From contig NZ_NEJP01000002.1 in NCBI RefSeq assembly GCF_002113125.1, positions 401,177 to 465,176 of the forward strand: DNA of 64,000 bases, given 5' to 3'. Numbering within the stretch: the stretch's first letter is position 1; every line of letters begins with the position of its first letter. Positions 44,563-54,428 of the stretch are shown here, in pieces. This stretch comes from Pseudomonas sp. B20(2017). GTDB taxonomy: Bacteria > Pseudomonadota > Gammaproteobacteria > Pseudomonadales > Pseudomonadaceae. The notes under the pieces were generated by a model, which was not told the origin of the DNA, did no database searches, and saw nothing but the letters and a program-made list of their open reading frames with translations. The position numbers and the translations under genes were made by a program.

Positions 44563-45780
44563 ATGGCTGAACAAGGTTCGCCGCGCCGCTTTGCGCGCAT
44601 AGATCGACTCCCCCCTTACGTTTTCAACATCACTGCCGAGCTGAAGATGGCCGCCCGACGTCGTGGCGAAGACATCATCGACTTGAGCATGGGCAACCCC
44701 GACGGCGCCACGCCGCCGCACATCGTTGAAAAACTGGTGCAGGTTGCACAACGCGAAGACACCCACGGTTACTCCACGTCCAAGGGCATTCCGCGCCTGC
44801 GTCGGGCGATTTCCAACTGGTACAAGGAACGCTACGAGGTCGAGATCGACCCGGAAAGCGAAGCCATCGTCACCATCGGTTCCAAGGAAGGCCTGGCGCA
44901 CCTGATGTTGGCGACCCTGGATCAGGGCGACACCGTGCTGGTGCCGAACCCGAGCTACCCGATTCACATCTACGGTGCCGTGATTGCCGGCGCCCAGGTG
45001 CGGTCGGTGCCGCTGGTGCCGGGCGTGGACTTCTTCGCCGAACTGGAACGGGCGATTCGCGGTTCGATCCCGAAACCGAAGATGATGATCCTCGGCTTCC
45101 CGTCCAACCCCACCGCGCAATGTGTGGAACTGGATTTCTTCGAGCGGGTGATCGCCCTCGCCAAACAGTACGACGTACTGGTGGTGCACGATCTGGCCTA
45201 CGCCGATATCGTCTACGACGGCTGGAAAGCCCCGTCGATCATGCAGGTGCCGGGCGCCAAGGACATTGCGGTGGAGTTCTTCACCCTGTCCAAGAGCTAC
45301 AACATGGCGGGCTGGCGCATCGGTTTCATGGTCGGCAACCCGGAACTGGTCAGCGCCCTGGCGCGGATCAAGAGCTACCACGACTACGGCACCTTCACCC
45401 CGCTGCAGGTGGCCGCGATTGCTGCGCTGGAAGGTGATCAGCAATGCGTGCGCGACATCGCCGAGCAATATCGCCAGCGCCGCAACGTGCTGGTCAAGGG
45501 CCTGCATGAGCTGGGCTGGATGGTCGAGAACCCGAAAGCCTCGATGTACGTCTGGGCGAAGATTCCCGAAGCCTACGCGCACCTCGGCTCGCTGGAATTC
45601 GCCAAGAAACTGCTGGCCGAGGCCAAGGTCTGCGTCTCGCCGGGTGTCGGCTTTGGTGAGTACGGCGACGATCACGTGCGCTTCGCATTGATCGAGAACC
45701 AGGACCGGATTCGCCAGGCAGTACGCGGGATTCGCGGGATGTTCCGGGCGGATGGCCTGGCACCGAAAACAAGCGGTTGA
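44563..45780 (+). CDS. alaC: Glutamate-pyruvate (alanine) aminotransferase AlaC
   Basis: A 405-aa PLP-dependent class-I aminotransferase that makes alanine from pyruvate and glutamate. The PLP lysine is K244 in [15 protein letters not shown], and FPSNPTAQ and the D210/Y213 region are typical. It is close in length to E. coli AlaC (412 aa). No clear Shine-Dalgarno was marked. It is followed by a REP pair and shared terminator, so it is monocistronic. Confidence 0.88.
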   Translation: MAEQGSPRRFARIDRLPPYVFNITAELKMAARRRGEDIIDLSMGNPDGATPPHIVEKLVQVAQREDTHGYSTSKGIPRLRRAISNWYKERYEVEIDPESEAIVTIGSKEGLAHLMLATLDQGDTVLVPNPSYPIHIYGAVIAGAQVRSVPLVPGVDFFAELERAIRGSIPKPKMMILGFPSNPTAQCVELDFFERVIALAKQYDVLVVHDLAYADIVYDGWKAPSIMQVPGAKDIAVEFFTLSKSYNMAGWRIGFMVGNPELVSALARIKSYHDYGTFTPLQVAAIAALEGDQQCVRDIAEQYRQRRNVLVKGLHELGWMVENPKASMYVWAKIPEAYAHLGSLEFAKKLLAEAKVCVSPGVGFGEYGDDHVRFALIENQDRIRQAVRGIRGMFRADGLAPKTSG

Positions 45781-45790
45781 CGCAAAACCT

Positions 45791-45877
45791 GTGGGAGCGA
45801 GCTTGCTCGCGATGAGGCCGTCACTGCAACAAAGAGGTTGGCTGGACCACCGCTATCGCGAGCAAGCTCGCTCCCAC
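45791..45877. repeat. REP pair (inverted)
   Basis: REP cores at 45791-45812 and 45856-45877, inverted, between alaC and the terminator. Confidence 0.9.
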
Positions 45878-45910
45878 AAAGATTTGTGGATTCCGTGAAA
45901 AGTCATCACC

Positions 45911-45944
45911 CACAAAAAAACCGCATCGCTGCGGTTTTTTTGTG
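45911..45944. terminator. Bidirectional terminator between alaC and gntT
   Basis: CACAAAAAAACCGCA and its complement TGCGGTTTTTTTGTG form a long stem with loop TCGC, flanked by A and T runs. It can end both alaC and gntT transcripts. Confidence 0.93.
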
Positions 45945-45957
45945 TCTTGCGTTCGGG

Positions 45958-47310
45958 TTAAACGAACAACGACAACAACAGAATAAAGCCCAGACCCACC
46001 ACCGACAGGATGGTTTCCATCGCCGTCCAGGTTTTGAAGGTCTCGGCCACAGTCATGTTGAAATACTGCTTCACCAGCCAGAAACCGGCGTCGTTGACGT
46101 GGGACAGAATCAGCGAACCGGCACCGGTGGCCAGCACCAGCAGCTCACGGTTCACGCCCGGGATCATCCCGACCACCGGCACCACGATGCCCGCGCCAGT
46201 GATGGTCGCCACGGTGGCCGAACCGGTCGCGATGCGGATCACCGCCGCCACCAGCCACGCCAGCAGGATCGGCGAGATTTGCGCGCTGACCGCCATGTGG
46301 CCGATCACGTCGCCCACGCCGCTGGTCACCAGCATCTGCTTGAAACCGCCGCCGGCACCGATGATCAGGATGATCGCGGCAGTCGGCGCCAGGCTCGCAT
46401 CGAGCCATTTAAGCATCTGCTGAGAACCGATGCCCTGCTTGTAGCCGAAGGTGTACAGCGACAGCAGCAATGCCAGCAGCAGTGCCGAGATCGGGTGACC
46501 GATCATGTCCATCCAGGTGCGGAAGAAATGACCGTCCGGCAGCGCCACGTCAGCGAAGGTTTTCAGCAGCATCAGGAACACCGGCAGCAGCACGGTGACC
46601 AGGGTGATGCTGAAGCTTGGCAGATCCTGCGAGTCCGACTCACGCGCCAGTTGATCGACCAATTCCTGATTCGGATGACCCGGAATGTGCTTGGCGATGA
46701 ACGTACCGAAGATCGGGCCGGCGATGATGGCGGTCGGCAGCGCGACGATCAGACCGTACAGAATGGTCTTGCCAATGTCGGCACCGAATACGCCGATGGC
46801 CAGCAGCGGACCCGGGTGCGGCGGCACCAGACCGTGCACGGCGGACAGGCCGGCGAGCAACGGGATACCGATCTTGATGATCGACACGCCGGTGCGGCGA
46901 GCGACGATGAACACCAGCGGAATCAGCAGCACGAAGCCGATTTCGAAGAACAGCGGAATGCCCACCAGGAACGCGGCAAACATCATCGCCCACTGCACCT
47001 TGTCCTTGCCGAACGCGCGGATCAGGGTCTGGGCGATCTGATCGGCACCACCGGATTCGGCCATCATCTTGCCGAGCATCGTGCCCAAGGCGAGGATGAT
47101 GCCGACAAAACCGAGCACGCCACCGAAGCCGTCCTGGAACGCCTTGATGATGGTGCCGATCGGCATGCCGGACGTCAGGCCGAGGAACGCGGCGGCGATG
47201 GTCAGGGCAATGAAGGGGTGAATCTTGAATTTGGTGATCAGGACGATGAGTCCGATCACCGTGACCACTGCATCTAGCAGCAGGTAGGCGTCATGGGACA
47301 TGCCAAACAT
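45958..47310 (-). CDS. gntT: Gluconate permease GntT/GntP
   Basis: A 450-aa GntP-family symporter with 12 or so helices, importing gluconate. Typical segments are FKIHPFIALTIAAAFLGL, VHGLVPPHPGPL and LILSHVNDAGFWLVKQYF. AGGAGA lies about nine bases before the ATG. It follows gntK on the minus strand and has a GntR-type operator in the 83-bp gap before it, so it can be controlled separately. Confidence 0.93.
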   Translation of the reverse strand: MFGMSHDAYLLLDAVVTVIGLIVLITKFKIHPFIALTIAAAFLGLTSGMPIGTIIKAFQDGFGGVLGFVGIILALGTMLGKMMAESGGADQIAQTLIRAFGKDKVQWAMMFAAFLVGIPLFFEIGFVLLIPLVFIVARRTGVSIIKIGIPLLAGLSAVHGLVPPHPGPLLAIGVFGADIGKTILYGLIVALPTAIIAGPIFGTFIAKHIPGHPNQELVDQLARESDSQDLPSFSITLVTVLLPVFLMLLKTFADVALPDGHFFRTWMDMIGHPISALLLALLLSLYTFGYKQGIGSQQMLKWLDASLAPTAAIILIIGAGGGFKQMLVTSGVGDVIGHMAVSAQISPILLAWLVAAVIRIATGSATVATITGAGIVVPVVGMIPGVNRELLVLATGAGSLILSHVNDAGFWLVKQYFNMTVAETFKTWTAMETILSVVGLGFILLLSLFV

Positions 47311-47368
47311 GAGGGGGTGTCTCCTGGTTTGTTGTTGTTATTAAAGCGGGTTAATCAGAAGCCGTAAG

Positions 47369-47385
47369 GACAGCGCTATCTTCGC
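47369..47385 (-). promoter_or_regulatory. GntR operator before gntT
   Basis: Minus-strand reading GCGAAGATAGCGCTGTC matches the AAG-N-TAGCGCT core of the motif reported for P. aeruginosa GntR. The same word occurs before gntK and gntR in this window. Confidence 0.7.
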
Positions 47386-47393
47386 AATCACAC

Positions 47394-47927
47394 TCATACC
47401 GCCTGTTTCAGGCCATGGGCCTGCCACCAGACGTGGGCTTGCGACGCCAGTTCTTCAACGCTGTGGATCGAAGCATTCAGGGCCAGGGTCAACGGCTCGC
47501 CTATCGGCGATTCGAGGGTGGCGAACTGGCTTTCGATCAAGGTGGCCGGCATGAAGTGGCCCGGGCGATGGGAAACGCGGTCGGCGGCGACTTCAGGCGT
47601 CAATTCGAGGAATACGAAGCCCAGGCCCGGCAAGGCGCTGCGCAGGCGTTCGCGGTAAATGTGCTTGAGGGCCGAGCAGGTCAGCACCGGGCGTTCGCCC
47701 AGGGCGTCGACGCGACGCAGTTCGTCGCACAGGCTGTCGAGCCAGCCGGCACGGTCTTCGTCGTTCAGGGGGATCCCCGCGCTCATCTTTTCGATGTTCG
47801 CGGCCGGATGGAAAGTATCGCCTTCAATGGCAGTGGCGCCGCTCAATTGGCACAGGGCCTCGCTGACGCACGTCTTGCCGCAACCGGCAACGCCCATGAT
47901 GACCAGGGCGGTGATGGGATGATTCAT
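47394..47927 (-). CDS. gntK: Gluconokinase GntK
   Basis: A 177-aa kinase that phosphorylates gluconate to 6-phosphogluconate, feeding the Entner-Doudoroff route. Walker A is GVAGCGKT (residues 12-19) and the family motif LKHIYRERLR is present, as are EGDTFHP and GHFMPATLI. It stands between gntR and gntT in a classic gluconate locus, and a GntR-type operator lies 19 bp before its start. Confidence 0.95.
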   Translation of the reverse strand: MNHPITALVIMGVAGCGKTCVSEALCQLSGATAIEGDTFHPAANIEKMSAGIPLNDEDRAGWLDSLCDELRRVDALGERPVLTCSALKHIYRERLRSALPGLGFVFLELTPEVAADRVSHRPGHFMPATLIESQFATLESPIGEPLTLALNASIHSVEELASQAHVWWQAHGLKQAV

Positions 47928-47945
47928 GTAACACCTCAGCGCGCA

Positions 47946-47962
47946 GACAGCGCTACCTTTGC
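47946..47962 (-). promoter_or_regulatory. GntR operator before gntK
   Basis: Minus-strand reading GCAAAGGTAGCGCTGTC carries the AAG-N-TAGCGCT core. It lies 19 bp upstream of the gntK start codon. Confidence 0.75.
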
Positions 47963-48097
47963 TAGCTATGACTCTAGTGCACAGGCAGAAGTTGCCGACG
48001 CCTTCTTGTCGTTTTTTTGGGTTGCAGCAGGTTTTGTCGATACGCCAAAAAGCGAGGATCAGGCAGGACCTCGCTTACGCATTTGCAGCTGCATAAG

Positions 48098-48116
48098 GAC
48101 AGCGCTACCTTAGTGC
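48098..48116 (-). promoter_or_regulatory. GntR operator before gntR
   Basis: Minus-strand reading GCACTAAGGTAGCGCTGTC fits the full reported motif AC-N-AAG-N-TAGCGCT exactly. It lies about 28 bp upstream of gntR, consistent with autoregulation. Confidence 0.78.
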
Positions 48117-48143
48117 CTTGATTTTTGTTTGGCAAGCCGCCCG

Positions 48144-49175
48144 ATGACCACCCCTAAAAACGATAAAAACACCCGCACCACCGGCCGTCCCACCCTCAAT
48201 GAAGTCGCCCGTCTGGCCGGCGTCAGCCCGATTACCGCCTCCCGCGCCCTGCGCGGTGTCAGCACGGTTGCCACCGAGCTTGTGGAAAAAGTCCAGAAAG
48301 CCGCGCTGGAACTCAACTATGTGGTCAACCCCGCCGCCCGCGCCCTGGCCTCGGCCCAGAGCCATTCGGTGGTGGTTCTGGTGCCTTCGCTGTCCAACCT
48401 GCTGTTCATCGACACCCTGGAAGCCATTCATCGGGTGCTCACGCCGAAGGGCTTCGAAGTGCTGATCGGCAACTTCCACTATTCCCGCGACGAAGAAGAA
48501 AACCTGCTGCGCAACTACATGGCCTATCAGCCACGCGGCTTGTTGCTGACCGGCTTCGACCGCACCGAAAGTTCGCGGCGGATGATCGAGGCCAGCAACA
48601 TTCCCTGCGTGTACATGATGGAACTGGACAGCGCCGCCGGGGTGAACTGCGTCGGTTTCTCCCAGCTCAGCGCCGGCGAAACCGCAGCCGAGCATTTGCT
48701 GTCCCGTGGCCGCAAGCGTCTGGCGTACATCGGCGCGCAGCTTGATCAGCGCACCCTGCTGCGCGGTGAGGGCTTTCGCAAGGCGCTGCAAAAGGCCGGT
48801 CGCTACGACCCGGATCTGGAAGTGCTGACCCCGCGTGCATCGTCCGTAGGCTTGGGCGGCGAGTTGTTCCTGCAATTGCTGGCGGCACATCCGGACGTCG
48901 ATGCGATCTTCTTCGGCAACGACGACCTGGCTCAGGGCGCCTTGCTCGAAGCGCTGCGCAACGAGATCAGGATCCCCGAGCAAGTGGCGATCCTCGGCTT
49001 CAACGACCTGCCGATGTCGGAGCACATGGTGCCGCGCCTGAGCAGCATCAACACCCCGCGTGAAGCCATCGGCCGGCGTGCGGCGGAGCAGATGCTGACG
49101 CTGATGGCCGGCAACAGCGTGGCGCGGCCGGTGGAGGACATGGGTTTCGAGCTGAAGATTCGCGAGAGCACCTGA
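48144..49175 (+). CDS. gntR: LacI-family gluconate regulator GntR
   Basis: A 343-aa LacI-type repressor of gluconate genes, with HTH LNEVARLAGVSPITASRALR and a periplasmic-binding-like effector domain. I chose ATG 48144; a TTG at 48129 is less likely. It is divergent from gntK-gntT and has a matching operator before it. In P. aeruginosa GntR responds to gluconate or 6-phosphogluconate. Confidence 0.93.
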   Translation: MTTPKNDKNTRTTGRPTLNEVARLAGVSPITASRALRGVSTVATELVEKVQKAALELNYVVNPAARALASAQSHSVVVLVPSLSNLLFIDTLEAIHRVLTPKGFEVLIGNFHYSRDEEENLLRNYMAYQPRGLLLTGFDRTESSRRMIEASNIPCVYMMELDSAAGVNCVGFSQLSAGETAAEHLLSRGRKRLAYIGAQLDQRTLLRGEGFRKALQKAGRYDPDLEVLTPRASSVGLGGELFLQLLAAHPDVDAIFFGNDDLAQGALLEALRNEIRIPEQVAILGFNDLPMSEHMVPRLSSINTPREAIGRRAAEQMLTLMAGNSVARPVEDMGFELKIREST

Positions 49176-49197
49176 CCCCGCATCACTCCCGGACTTT

Positions 49198-49308
49198 GAT
49201 CGTTCCCACGCTCCGCGTGGGAATGCAGCCCGGGACGCTCTGCGTCCCTTCCAGAGCCGGACGCAGAACGTCCATTGAGGCATTCCCACGCGGAGCGTGG
49301 GAACGATC
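49198..49308. repeat. Palindromic repeat of the GATCGTTCCCACGC family
   Basis: A 111-bp palindrome with GATCGTTCCCACGCTCCGCG arms at both ends, between convergent gntR and LysR genes. Confidence 0.85.
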
Positions 49309-49321
49309 AACCGCCTAATGA

Positions 49322-50194
49322 TCACTTCCCAAGGAACTCCACTAGCGCCAGCGCGCCCTTCTGCAACGGCTGGCTCTTGAGCCACACCGCGTGCACCGGC
49401 AGCACCAGGCCGTTTTCGATGTTGCGAAAATTCAGGCGTTTCAGCCGTCCGCTATCGAGCCAGGGCTGCACCACCGACAGCGGAAAATTGCCCCAGCCCA
49501 ACCCCGCCTCGACCATCTCCAGTGCCGTCTCCAGGTTGTCGGTGCGCCAGTGGGATTCGGCCACCAGCGGCCGCGTTTCGCTGATCGGCAAGTCGCGGCT
49601 GCCGACAACGATCTGCCGCACATGCACCAGATCCTCGAGAAACAGATCCTGCCCCTGCAACAACGGGCTGTCCGCTGCCAGCGTGGCGATCATCCGTTCG
49701 CTGCCGACAAACTGAAACCGTTCCAGCACATTCACGCTCAACCCGGCGAATGCCAGGCACACGCTGATCCGACCGCTGTGGAGCATCGCCAGCACATCAT
49801 CCTGCGGCGCAGTCAGCACTTCGATGTCGAGCAGCGGATGGCGCTCGCTGATGTCCTTGATCGCCGTCAGCAACCGTCGCCGGTCGATATCCGCCGCCAC
49901 GCCGATCGACAATTTGCTCTCCAGCCCCAGCGACAACTGCACCGCGTGCACCTGCAATTGCTTGAGCTGATCGGCGATCAACCGCGCATGGGGCACCAGC
50001 GACAGCGCCATTGCCGTGGGTTGCGGTTCGCGGTGGCTGCGATCAAACAACGAGTAGCCGAGCTCCGCCTCCAGATTGCCGATCGCCATGCTCACCGCCG
50101 ACGGGACTTTGCCCAATGCCCTGGCAGCGGCGGAAAACGAGCCGCGCTCGATCACGGCGAGAAACAGCTCGATGCTTTCGCTGTTGAAATTCAC
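49322..50194 (-). CDS. LysR-family regulator of the second PACE gene
   Basis: A 290-aa LysR regulator with HTH RGSFSAAARALGKVPSAVSM. It is divergent from a PACE transporter gene, 121 bp apart, the same layout as the 36-kb pair. Its HTH (GSFSAAARALG) is very like that of the 36204 gene (GSFSAAARKLG), suggesting duplicated modules. Confidence 0.87.
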   Translation of the reverse strand: MNFNSESIELFLAVIERGSFSAAARALGKVPSAVSMAIGNLEAELGYSLFDRSHREPQPTAMALSLVPHARLIADQLKQLQVHAVQLSLGLESKLSIGVAADIDRRRLLTAIKDISERHPLLDIEVLTAPQDDVLAMLHSGRISVCLAFAGLSVNVLERFQFVGSERMIATLAADSPLLQGQDLFLEDLVHVRQIVVGSRDLPISETRPLVAESHWRTDNLETALEMVEAGLGWGNFPLSVVQPWLDSGRLKRLNFRNIENGLVLPVHAVWLKSQPLQKGALALVEFLGK

Positions 50195-50315
50195 TTCACT
50201 TACCTATCAATAAAACTGAAAGCTTCTGACTTTTTCTGTCACCTCTATTGAAGCTATCTTTCGTCGCCTTCGCCAGTCCCACTGGCCACAAGTCGCAAGA
50301 AAGAGGCAACTCCCC

Positions 50316-50756
50316 ATGCAAGGCGTCAAACGCAAACTGGTCTATGTGTCGCTCTACGAAGTGATCGGCATGACCTTCTCGGCCCTCGGCCTGGCCCTGT
50401 TGTCCGGCACCTCGCCCGGCAGCACCGGCCCGCTGGCGGTGATCATCACCACCATCGCCGTGACCTGGAACTTCATCTACACCTCGCTGTTCGAGCGCTG
50501 GGAAAGCCGTCAAGTGTCGCGCACCCGCACGGTGAAACGGCGCATCGCCCACGCCGTCGGCTTCCAGCTGACGCTGATCGTGTTCCTGATTCCGCTGATC
50601 GCGTGGTGGATGAACATCAGCCTTGTGCAGGCCTTTTTGCTGGATCTGGCGCTGATCGTGTTCATCCCTTGCTACACCTTCGCCTTCAACTGGCTGTTCG
50701 ATAAAGTGTTCGGCCTTCCGGCCTCGGCATTGCCGGATCCGCAGCCCGCGACATAA
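50316..50756 (+). CDS. PACE-family efflux transporter (second of two)
   Basis: A 146-aa four-helix inner-membrane protein with two BTP repeats. The helix-1 glutamate E15 is at the exact AceI position (VSLYEVIGM). WNFIYTSLFERW and YTFAFNWLFDKVF show the repeat ends. It may export biocides or amines. GAGG-type site precedes the ATG. Divergent from its LysR gene. Confidence 0.87.
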   Translation: MQGVKRKLVYVSLYEVIGMTFSALGLALLSGTSPGSTGPLAVIITTIAVTWNFIYTSLFERWESRQVSRTRTVKRRIAHAVGFQLTLIVFLIPLIAWWMNISLVQAFLLDLALIVFIPCYTFAFNWLFDKVFGLPASALPDPQPAT

Positions 50757-50869
50757 ATCGTTAATTGGTAAGCAGATATTGCAAGAAATCGGCGGTTTTT
50801 CCGCGTCAACCGCCGATATAAACAATCCTTGATTTCCGATAGCAGGCTAAGCTTTTCCATCAATAAAAA

Positions 50870-52303
50870 ATGGATCAGCCCATGACTGCACACGCCCCCG
50901 CCGCACAACGCGACGGCATCGACCCGATACGCGCCGCACAGATTTCCGCCCGCATCGACCGCCTCCCGGCCGTCGCCACAATCTGGCGGCTGGTGGCGCT
51001 GCTGTCGATCGGTGGTTTCTTCGAACTCTACGACCTGTTCCAGACCGCCTATATCAGCCCCGGGCTGATCCGCGACGGCATCTTTGCCACCGGCAATCAG
51101 GGCGTGTTCGGTTTCTCCGATCAGGCCGCGTTTGCCTCGGCGACGTTCCTCGGCCTGTTTCTCGGCGCCAGCCTGCTCAGCCCTTTGGCGGATCGATTCG
51201 GGCGGCGCGCAATCTTCACCTTCGCGCTGGTCTGGTACACCGTGGCCACGGTGCTGATGGGTGTGCAGAGTTCGGCGCTGGGGATCATCTGCATGCGCTT
51301 TCTGGTGGGCATCGGCCTCGGCATCGAGCTGGTAACCATCGACGCCTACCTCTCGGAACTGGTGCCCAAACGCATGCGCAGTTCGGCGTTTGCCTTCGCG
51401 TTTTTCGTGCAGTTTTTGTCGGTGCCGGCGGTGGCGCTGATGTCCTGGTGGCTGGTGCCGCAGGCGCCGTTCGGGGTGTCCGGCTGGCGTTGGGTGGTGC
51501 TGGCGAGTGCGGTGTTTGCGTTGTTCATCTGGTGGCTGCGCAAACGTCTGCCGGAGTCGCCGCGCTGGCTGGCGCAACATGGCCGCTTCGATGAGGCGAA
51601 CCGGATTCTCGATGGCATCGAGGCGCGCTACGAGAAAGATCACCGCCAGCCACTGGACGCACCGGAAGCCGTGGCAGTCGACGTCGAAGGCAAGGGCCGT
51701 TTCGCCGATATCTGGCAACCGCCCTACCGCCGCCGCGCGCTGATGCTGATCGTCTTCCACATTTTCCAGGCCATCGGTTTCTTCGGCTTCGGCAACTGGC
51801 TGCCGGCGTTGCTTTCCGGTCAGGGCGTCAGCGTCACGCACAGCCTGATGTACGCGTTCATCATCACCCTCGCCTACCCGCTCGGGCCGCTGCTGTTCGT
51901 CAAATTCGCCAACCGTTTCGAGAACAAATGGCAGATCGTCGGCTCGGCCCTCGGCGCCATGACCTTCGGCACCTTGTTCGCGCTGCAGACCAGTGCCTTC
52001 GGCCTGATCTTCTGCGGTGTGATGATCACCTTCTGCAACGCCTGGCTGAGCTTCAGTTATCACTCTTATCAGAGCGAACTGTTCCCCACCAACATCCGCG
52101 CCCGGGCGGTAGGGTTCTGCTATTCGTTCAGTCGTTTGTCGACGGTGTTCAGCAGCCTATTGATCGGTTTGTTCCTCGATCATTTCGGCACGCCGGGCGT
52201 GTTGGCGTTCATCGTTGTCAGCATGCTGATCGTGATGCTGACCATCGGTTATTTCGGCCCCCGCACCCGCAACCTGGCGCTGGAAAACATCGCCCATCGC
52301 TGA
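50870..52303 (+). CDS. MFS transporter (sugar-porter-like)
   Basis: A 477-aa permease with about 12 helices. Loop 2-3 motif ADRFGRRAIFTF and PESPRWLAQHGRFDEA are typical of the MFS sugar-porter/aromatic-acid branches. A cytoplasmic loop separates the two halves. Start at 50870 or ATG 50882; neither has a Shine-Dalgarno. Substrate unknown. It is 113 bp after the PACE gene on the same strand. Confidence 0.85.
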   Translation: MDQPMTAHAPAAQRDGIDPIRAAQISARIDRLPAVATIWRLVALLSIGGFFELYDLFQTAYISPGLIRDGIFATGNQGVFGFSDQAAFASATFLGLFLGASLLSPLADRFGRRAIFTFALVWYTVATVLMGVQSSALGIICMRFLVGIGLGIELVTIDAYLSELVPKRMRSSAFAFAFFVQFLSVPAVALMSWWLVPQAPFGVSGWRWVVLASAVFALFIWWLRKRLPESPRWLAQHGRFDEANRILDGIEARYEKDHRQPLDAPEAVAVDVEGKGRFADIWQPPYRRRALMLIVFHIFQAIGFFGFGNWLPALLSGQGVSVTHSLMYAFIITLAYPLGPLLFVKFANRFENKWQIVGSALGAMTFGTLFALQTSAFGLIFCGVMITFCNAWLSFSYHSYQSELFPTNIRARAVGFCYSFSRLSTVFSSLLIGLFLDHFGTPGVLAFIVVSMLIVMLTIGYFGPRTRNLALENIAHR

Positions 52304-52456
52304 CGGACAACGGTCATCCTCTGCCGCCCAGCGGCAAGGGATGACCGCTTTGCCTGTTCACGCAAAATCACAAGCATTTGAAATAAAAGGACTTATTTGG
52401 TGGGCACGGTATTTGCTGCCAAGGACTGACAGTCATTACCTACAGGTTCTCTCATC

Positions 52457-53023
52457 ATGTTGGTCAGTGCAAAACAACAACAAATCATTCATCTGCCCAA
52501 GCAGTTGAATGATGACGCCACCTCCACCGCCGCAGCCGGACTGCAAGGCGGACTGCACGGGGCGATGCTGCAAACCCTGCAAAACCAGGCCCAGGCGCAA
52601 ACCGCCGAAGCCACCGCCAAAGTGCAAGAGTCGGCCACCCAGCTCGCCACTCAGCAAGTCAGCGAAGCCACGCGCATCAGCGACAACGTCGACGAGGCAT
52701 TTGCCAAGACCCGTGTCGCCCTGCAAACCTCCGATACCTCGCCGACCAAATCCTCAGGTTCATCGGCCCTGGACGAGTTCAAGGACTACATGAGCAAAAC
52801 GCCGGAACAGCGTGTGCGCGACAGTATCCTGAAAGAGATGGGCCTGACCGAAGACGATATCAAAGCCATGCCGCCGGAGAAACAACTGGCCATCGGCAAA
52901 GAGATCGCCGAGCGCCTGCAGGACAAGATGAAGCTGGCTGAAGCCGAGAAGCAGAACAAACAAGACGCCAACTCGGCCAAGATCAGCGACGAGTCGGCGG
53001 ACAAGTTTCTCGCCGCACTCTGA
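52457..53023 (+). CDS. Helical hypothetical protein
   Basis: A 188-aa soluble protein. The first half is Ala/Gln/Thr-rich and disordered. The second half has a charged helical motif: LDEFKDYMSKTPEQRVRDSI, followed by LKEMGLTEDDIKAMPPEKQL. This pattern occurs in several uncharacterised proteobacterial proteins. No signal peptide. Function unknown. Confidence 0.6.
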   Translation: MLVSAKQQQIIHLPKQLNDDATSTAAAGLQGGLHGAMLQTLQNQAQAQTAEATAKVQESATQLATQQVSEATRISDNVDEAFAKTRVALQTSDTSPTKSSGSSALDEFKDYMSKTPEQRVRDSILKEMGLTEDDIKAMPPEKQLAIGKEIAERLQDKMKLAEAEKQNKQDANSAKISDESADKFLAAL

Positions 53024-53055
53024 CTGCTGCCGCTTGAATCGGATTAAACACTGAC

Positions 53056-53089
53056 ACCTGTGGGAGCGGGCTTGCCCGCTCCCACAGGT
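53056..53089. repeat. Perfect collapsed REP palindrome
   Basis: ACCTGTGGGAGCGGGC and its exact complement form a 16-bp stem with a two-base spacer. It is a REP pair with its spacer lost, standing between convergent genes. Four T residues follow on the plus strand, so it may also end transcripts. Confidence 0.8.
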
Positions 53090-53108
53090 TTTCGGATGTT
53101 GCGTAAAG

Positions 53109-54428
53109 TCAGTTCAACTGCAACGTCTCGTTGAACTGGCTGATCGCATCCACCACGTGCCGCGAACCCTGTTGAATCTCGCGGATCGCATCCCCCGCCT
53201 CGTTCGCCAGTTCCACGCCGAGCCCGGTGCGGCTCAGGCTCGACTGCATGCTCGACACTGCGCTCAATGACAACTCATGGTTCTTGCGCACCACATCGAC
53301 AATCTCCAGGGTCGCCTGGCTGGTCCGCGCCGCGAGGCTGCGCACTTCGTCCGCCACCACGGCAAAACCACGCCCGTGCTCACCTGCCCGCGCCGCTTCG
53401 ATGGCCGCATTGAGCGCCAGCAGGTTGGTCTGATCGGCGATCCCGCGAATGGTCTGGACGATGGTGCCGATGATGTCCGACTGCTTGCTGACCGCATCGA
53501 TGCTCAGCGCCGCTTCGTTGAGGTCGCGGGAAATGTCCTGAATGATCTGCACCGTTTGCTGCACGACCTGTGAGCCTTTTTGCGCGCAGGCGTCGTTTTG
53601 TACCGAGGTGCTGTGGGCCGATTCCGCAGCAGTCTGCAAGGTGGTCATCTGGTGGGTGATGTCGCTGGCGAACTTCACCACTTTGTACAACCGGCCCTTG
53701 GCGTCGAACAGCGGGTTGTACGAGGCTTCGAGGTAAACGGTTTGCCCGGACTTGTTCTTGCGCTCGAAGCGGTGCGAGTGATATTCGCCGCGATTGAGCG
53801 ATGCCCAGAACGCCTTGTACTGCGCGGACTCGGCCTCGACCCGGTGACAGAACAGGCTGTGATGATGGCCGACGATTTCGTTGAGCGAGTACTGCATGGT
53901 CTTGAGGAAGTTGTCGTTGGCCGTGATCACATTGCCTTCCGGGGTGAACTCGATCACTGCCATCGAGCGACCGATCGCGGCCAGCATGCTTTCCTCTTCC
54001 TTTTCCTTGTTCACTCGCGCCGTAATGTCCGACGCCACTTTGATCACACTGCGGACTTGTTTGTCCGGGCCATACACCGGCATGTAACTGGCTTCGAGCC
54101 AGATCTCCCGGCCACTCTTGTTCAAGCGCAGGAAAGTTCCGCTGATGGGTTCACCCCGGGCCAGGTCACGCCACAACTTGGCGTATTCCTCGCTGCGATA
54201 GAACTCTTCTTCACAAAAGATCCGGTGATGCTTGCCACGCACTTCTTCGGCGCTGTAGCCCATGGTCTTGCAGAAGTTCTCATTGGCATCCAGCACGATG
54301 CCTTCGGGAGTGAATTCGATCATTGCCATCGAACGGCTGATCGCCGCCAGCTTGGCGTTGGCTTCGGTCAGGGCACAGCTGAAACGTTCGATTTCCTGCA
54401 GATCAGCCTTGTGATGTAGGTTGAACAT
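53109..54428 (-). CDS. Second BdlA-like soluble chemoreceptor
   Basis: A 439-aa cytoplasmic double-PAS methyl-accepting protein without membrane helices. PAS domains at about 22-140 and 143-260 (both with NFxKTM and WLEASY/YLEASY motifs) are followed by the signalling domain with [18 protein letters not shown] near 335. It is a paralogue of the 22910-24235 gene and like P. aeruginosa BdlA. One or both may couple cyclic di-GMP or redox state to dispersal. Start at ATG 54428. Confidence 0.85.
   Translation of the reverse strand: MFNLHHKADLQEIERFSCALTEANAKLAAISRSMAMIEFTPEGIVLDANENFCKTMGYSAEEVRGKHHRIFCEEEFYRSEEYAKLWRDLARGEPISGTFLRLNKSGREIWLEASYMPVYGPDKQVRSVIKVASDITARVNKEKEEESMLAAIGRSMAVIEFTPEGNVITANDNFLKTMQYSLNEIVGHHHSLFCHRVEAESAQYKAFWASLNRGEYHSHRFERKNKSGQTVYLEASYNPLFDAKGRLYKVVKFASDITHQMTTLQTAAESAHSTSVQNDACAQKGSQVVQQTVQIIQDISRDLNEAALSIDAVSKQSDIIGTIVQTIRGIADQTNLLALNAAIEAARAGEHGRGFAVVADEVRSLAARTSQATLEIVDVVRKNHELSLSAVSSMQSSLSRTGLGVELANEAGDAIREIQQGSRHVVDAISQFNETLQLN

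Noticed and set aside
45838..47277. 479-aa plus-strand frame across gntT
   Set aside because: Antisense to a clear permease, begins inside a REP.
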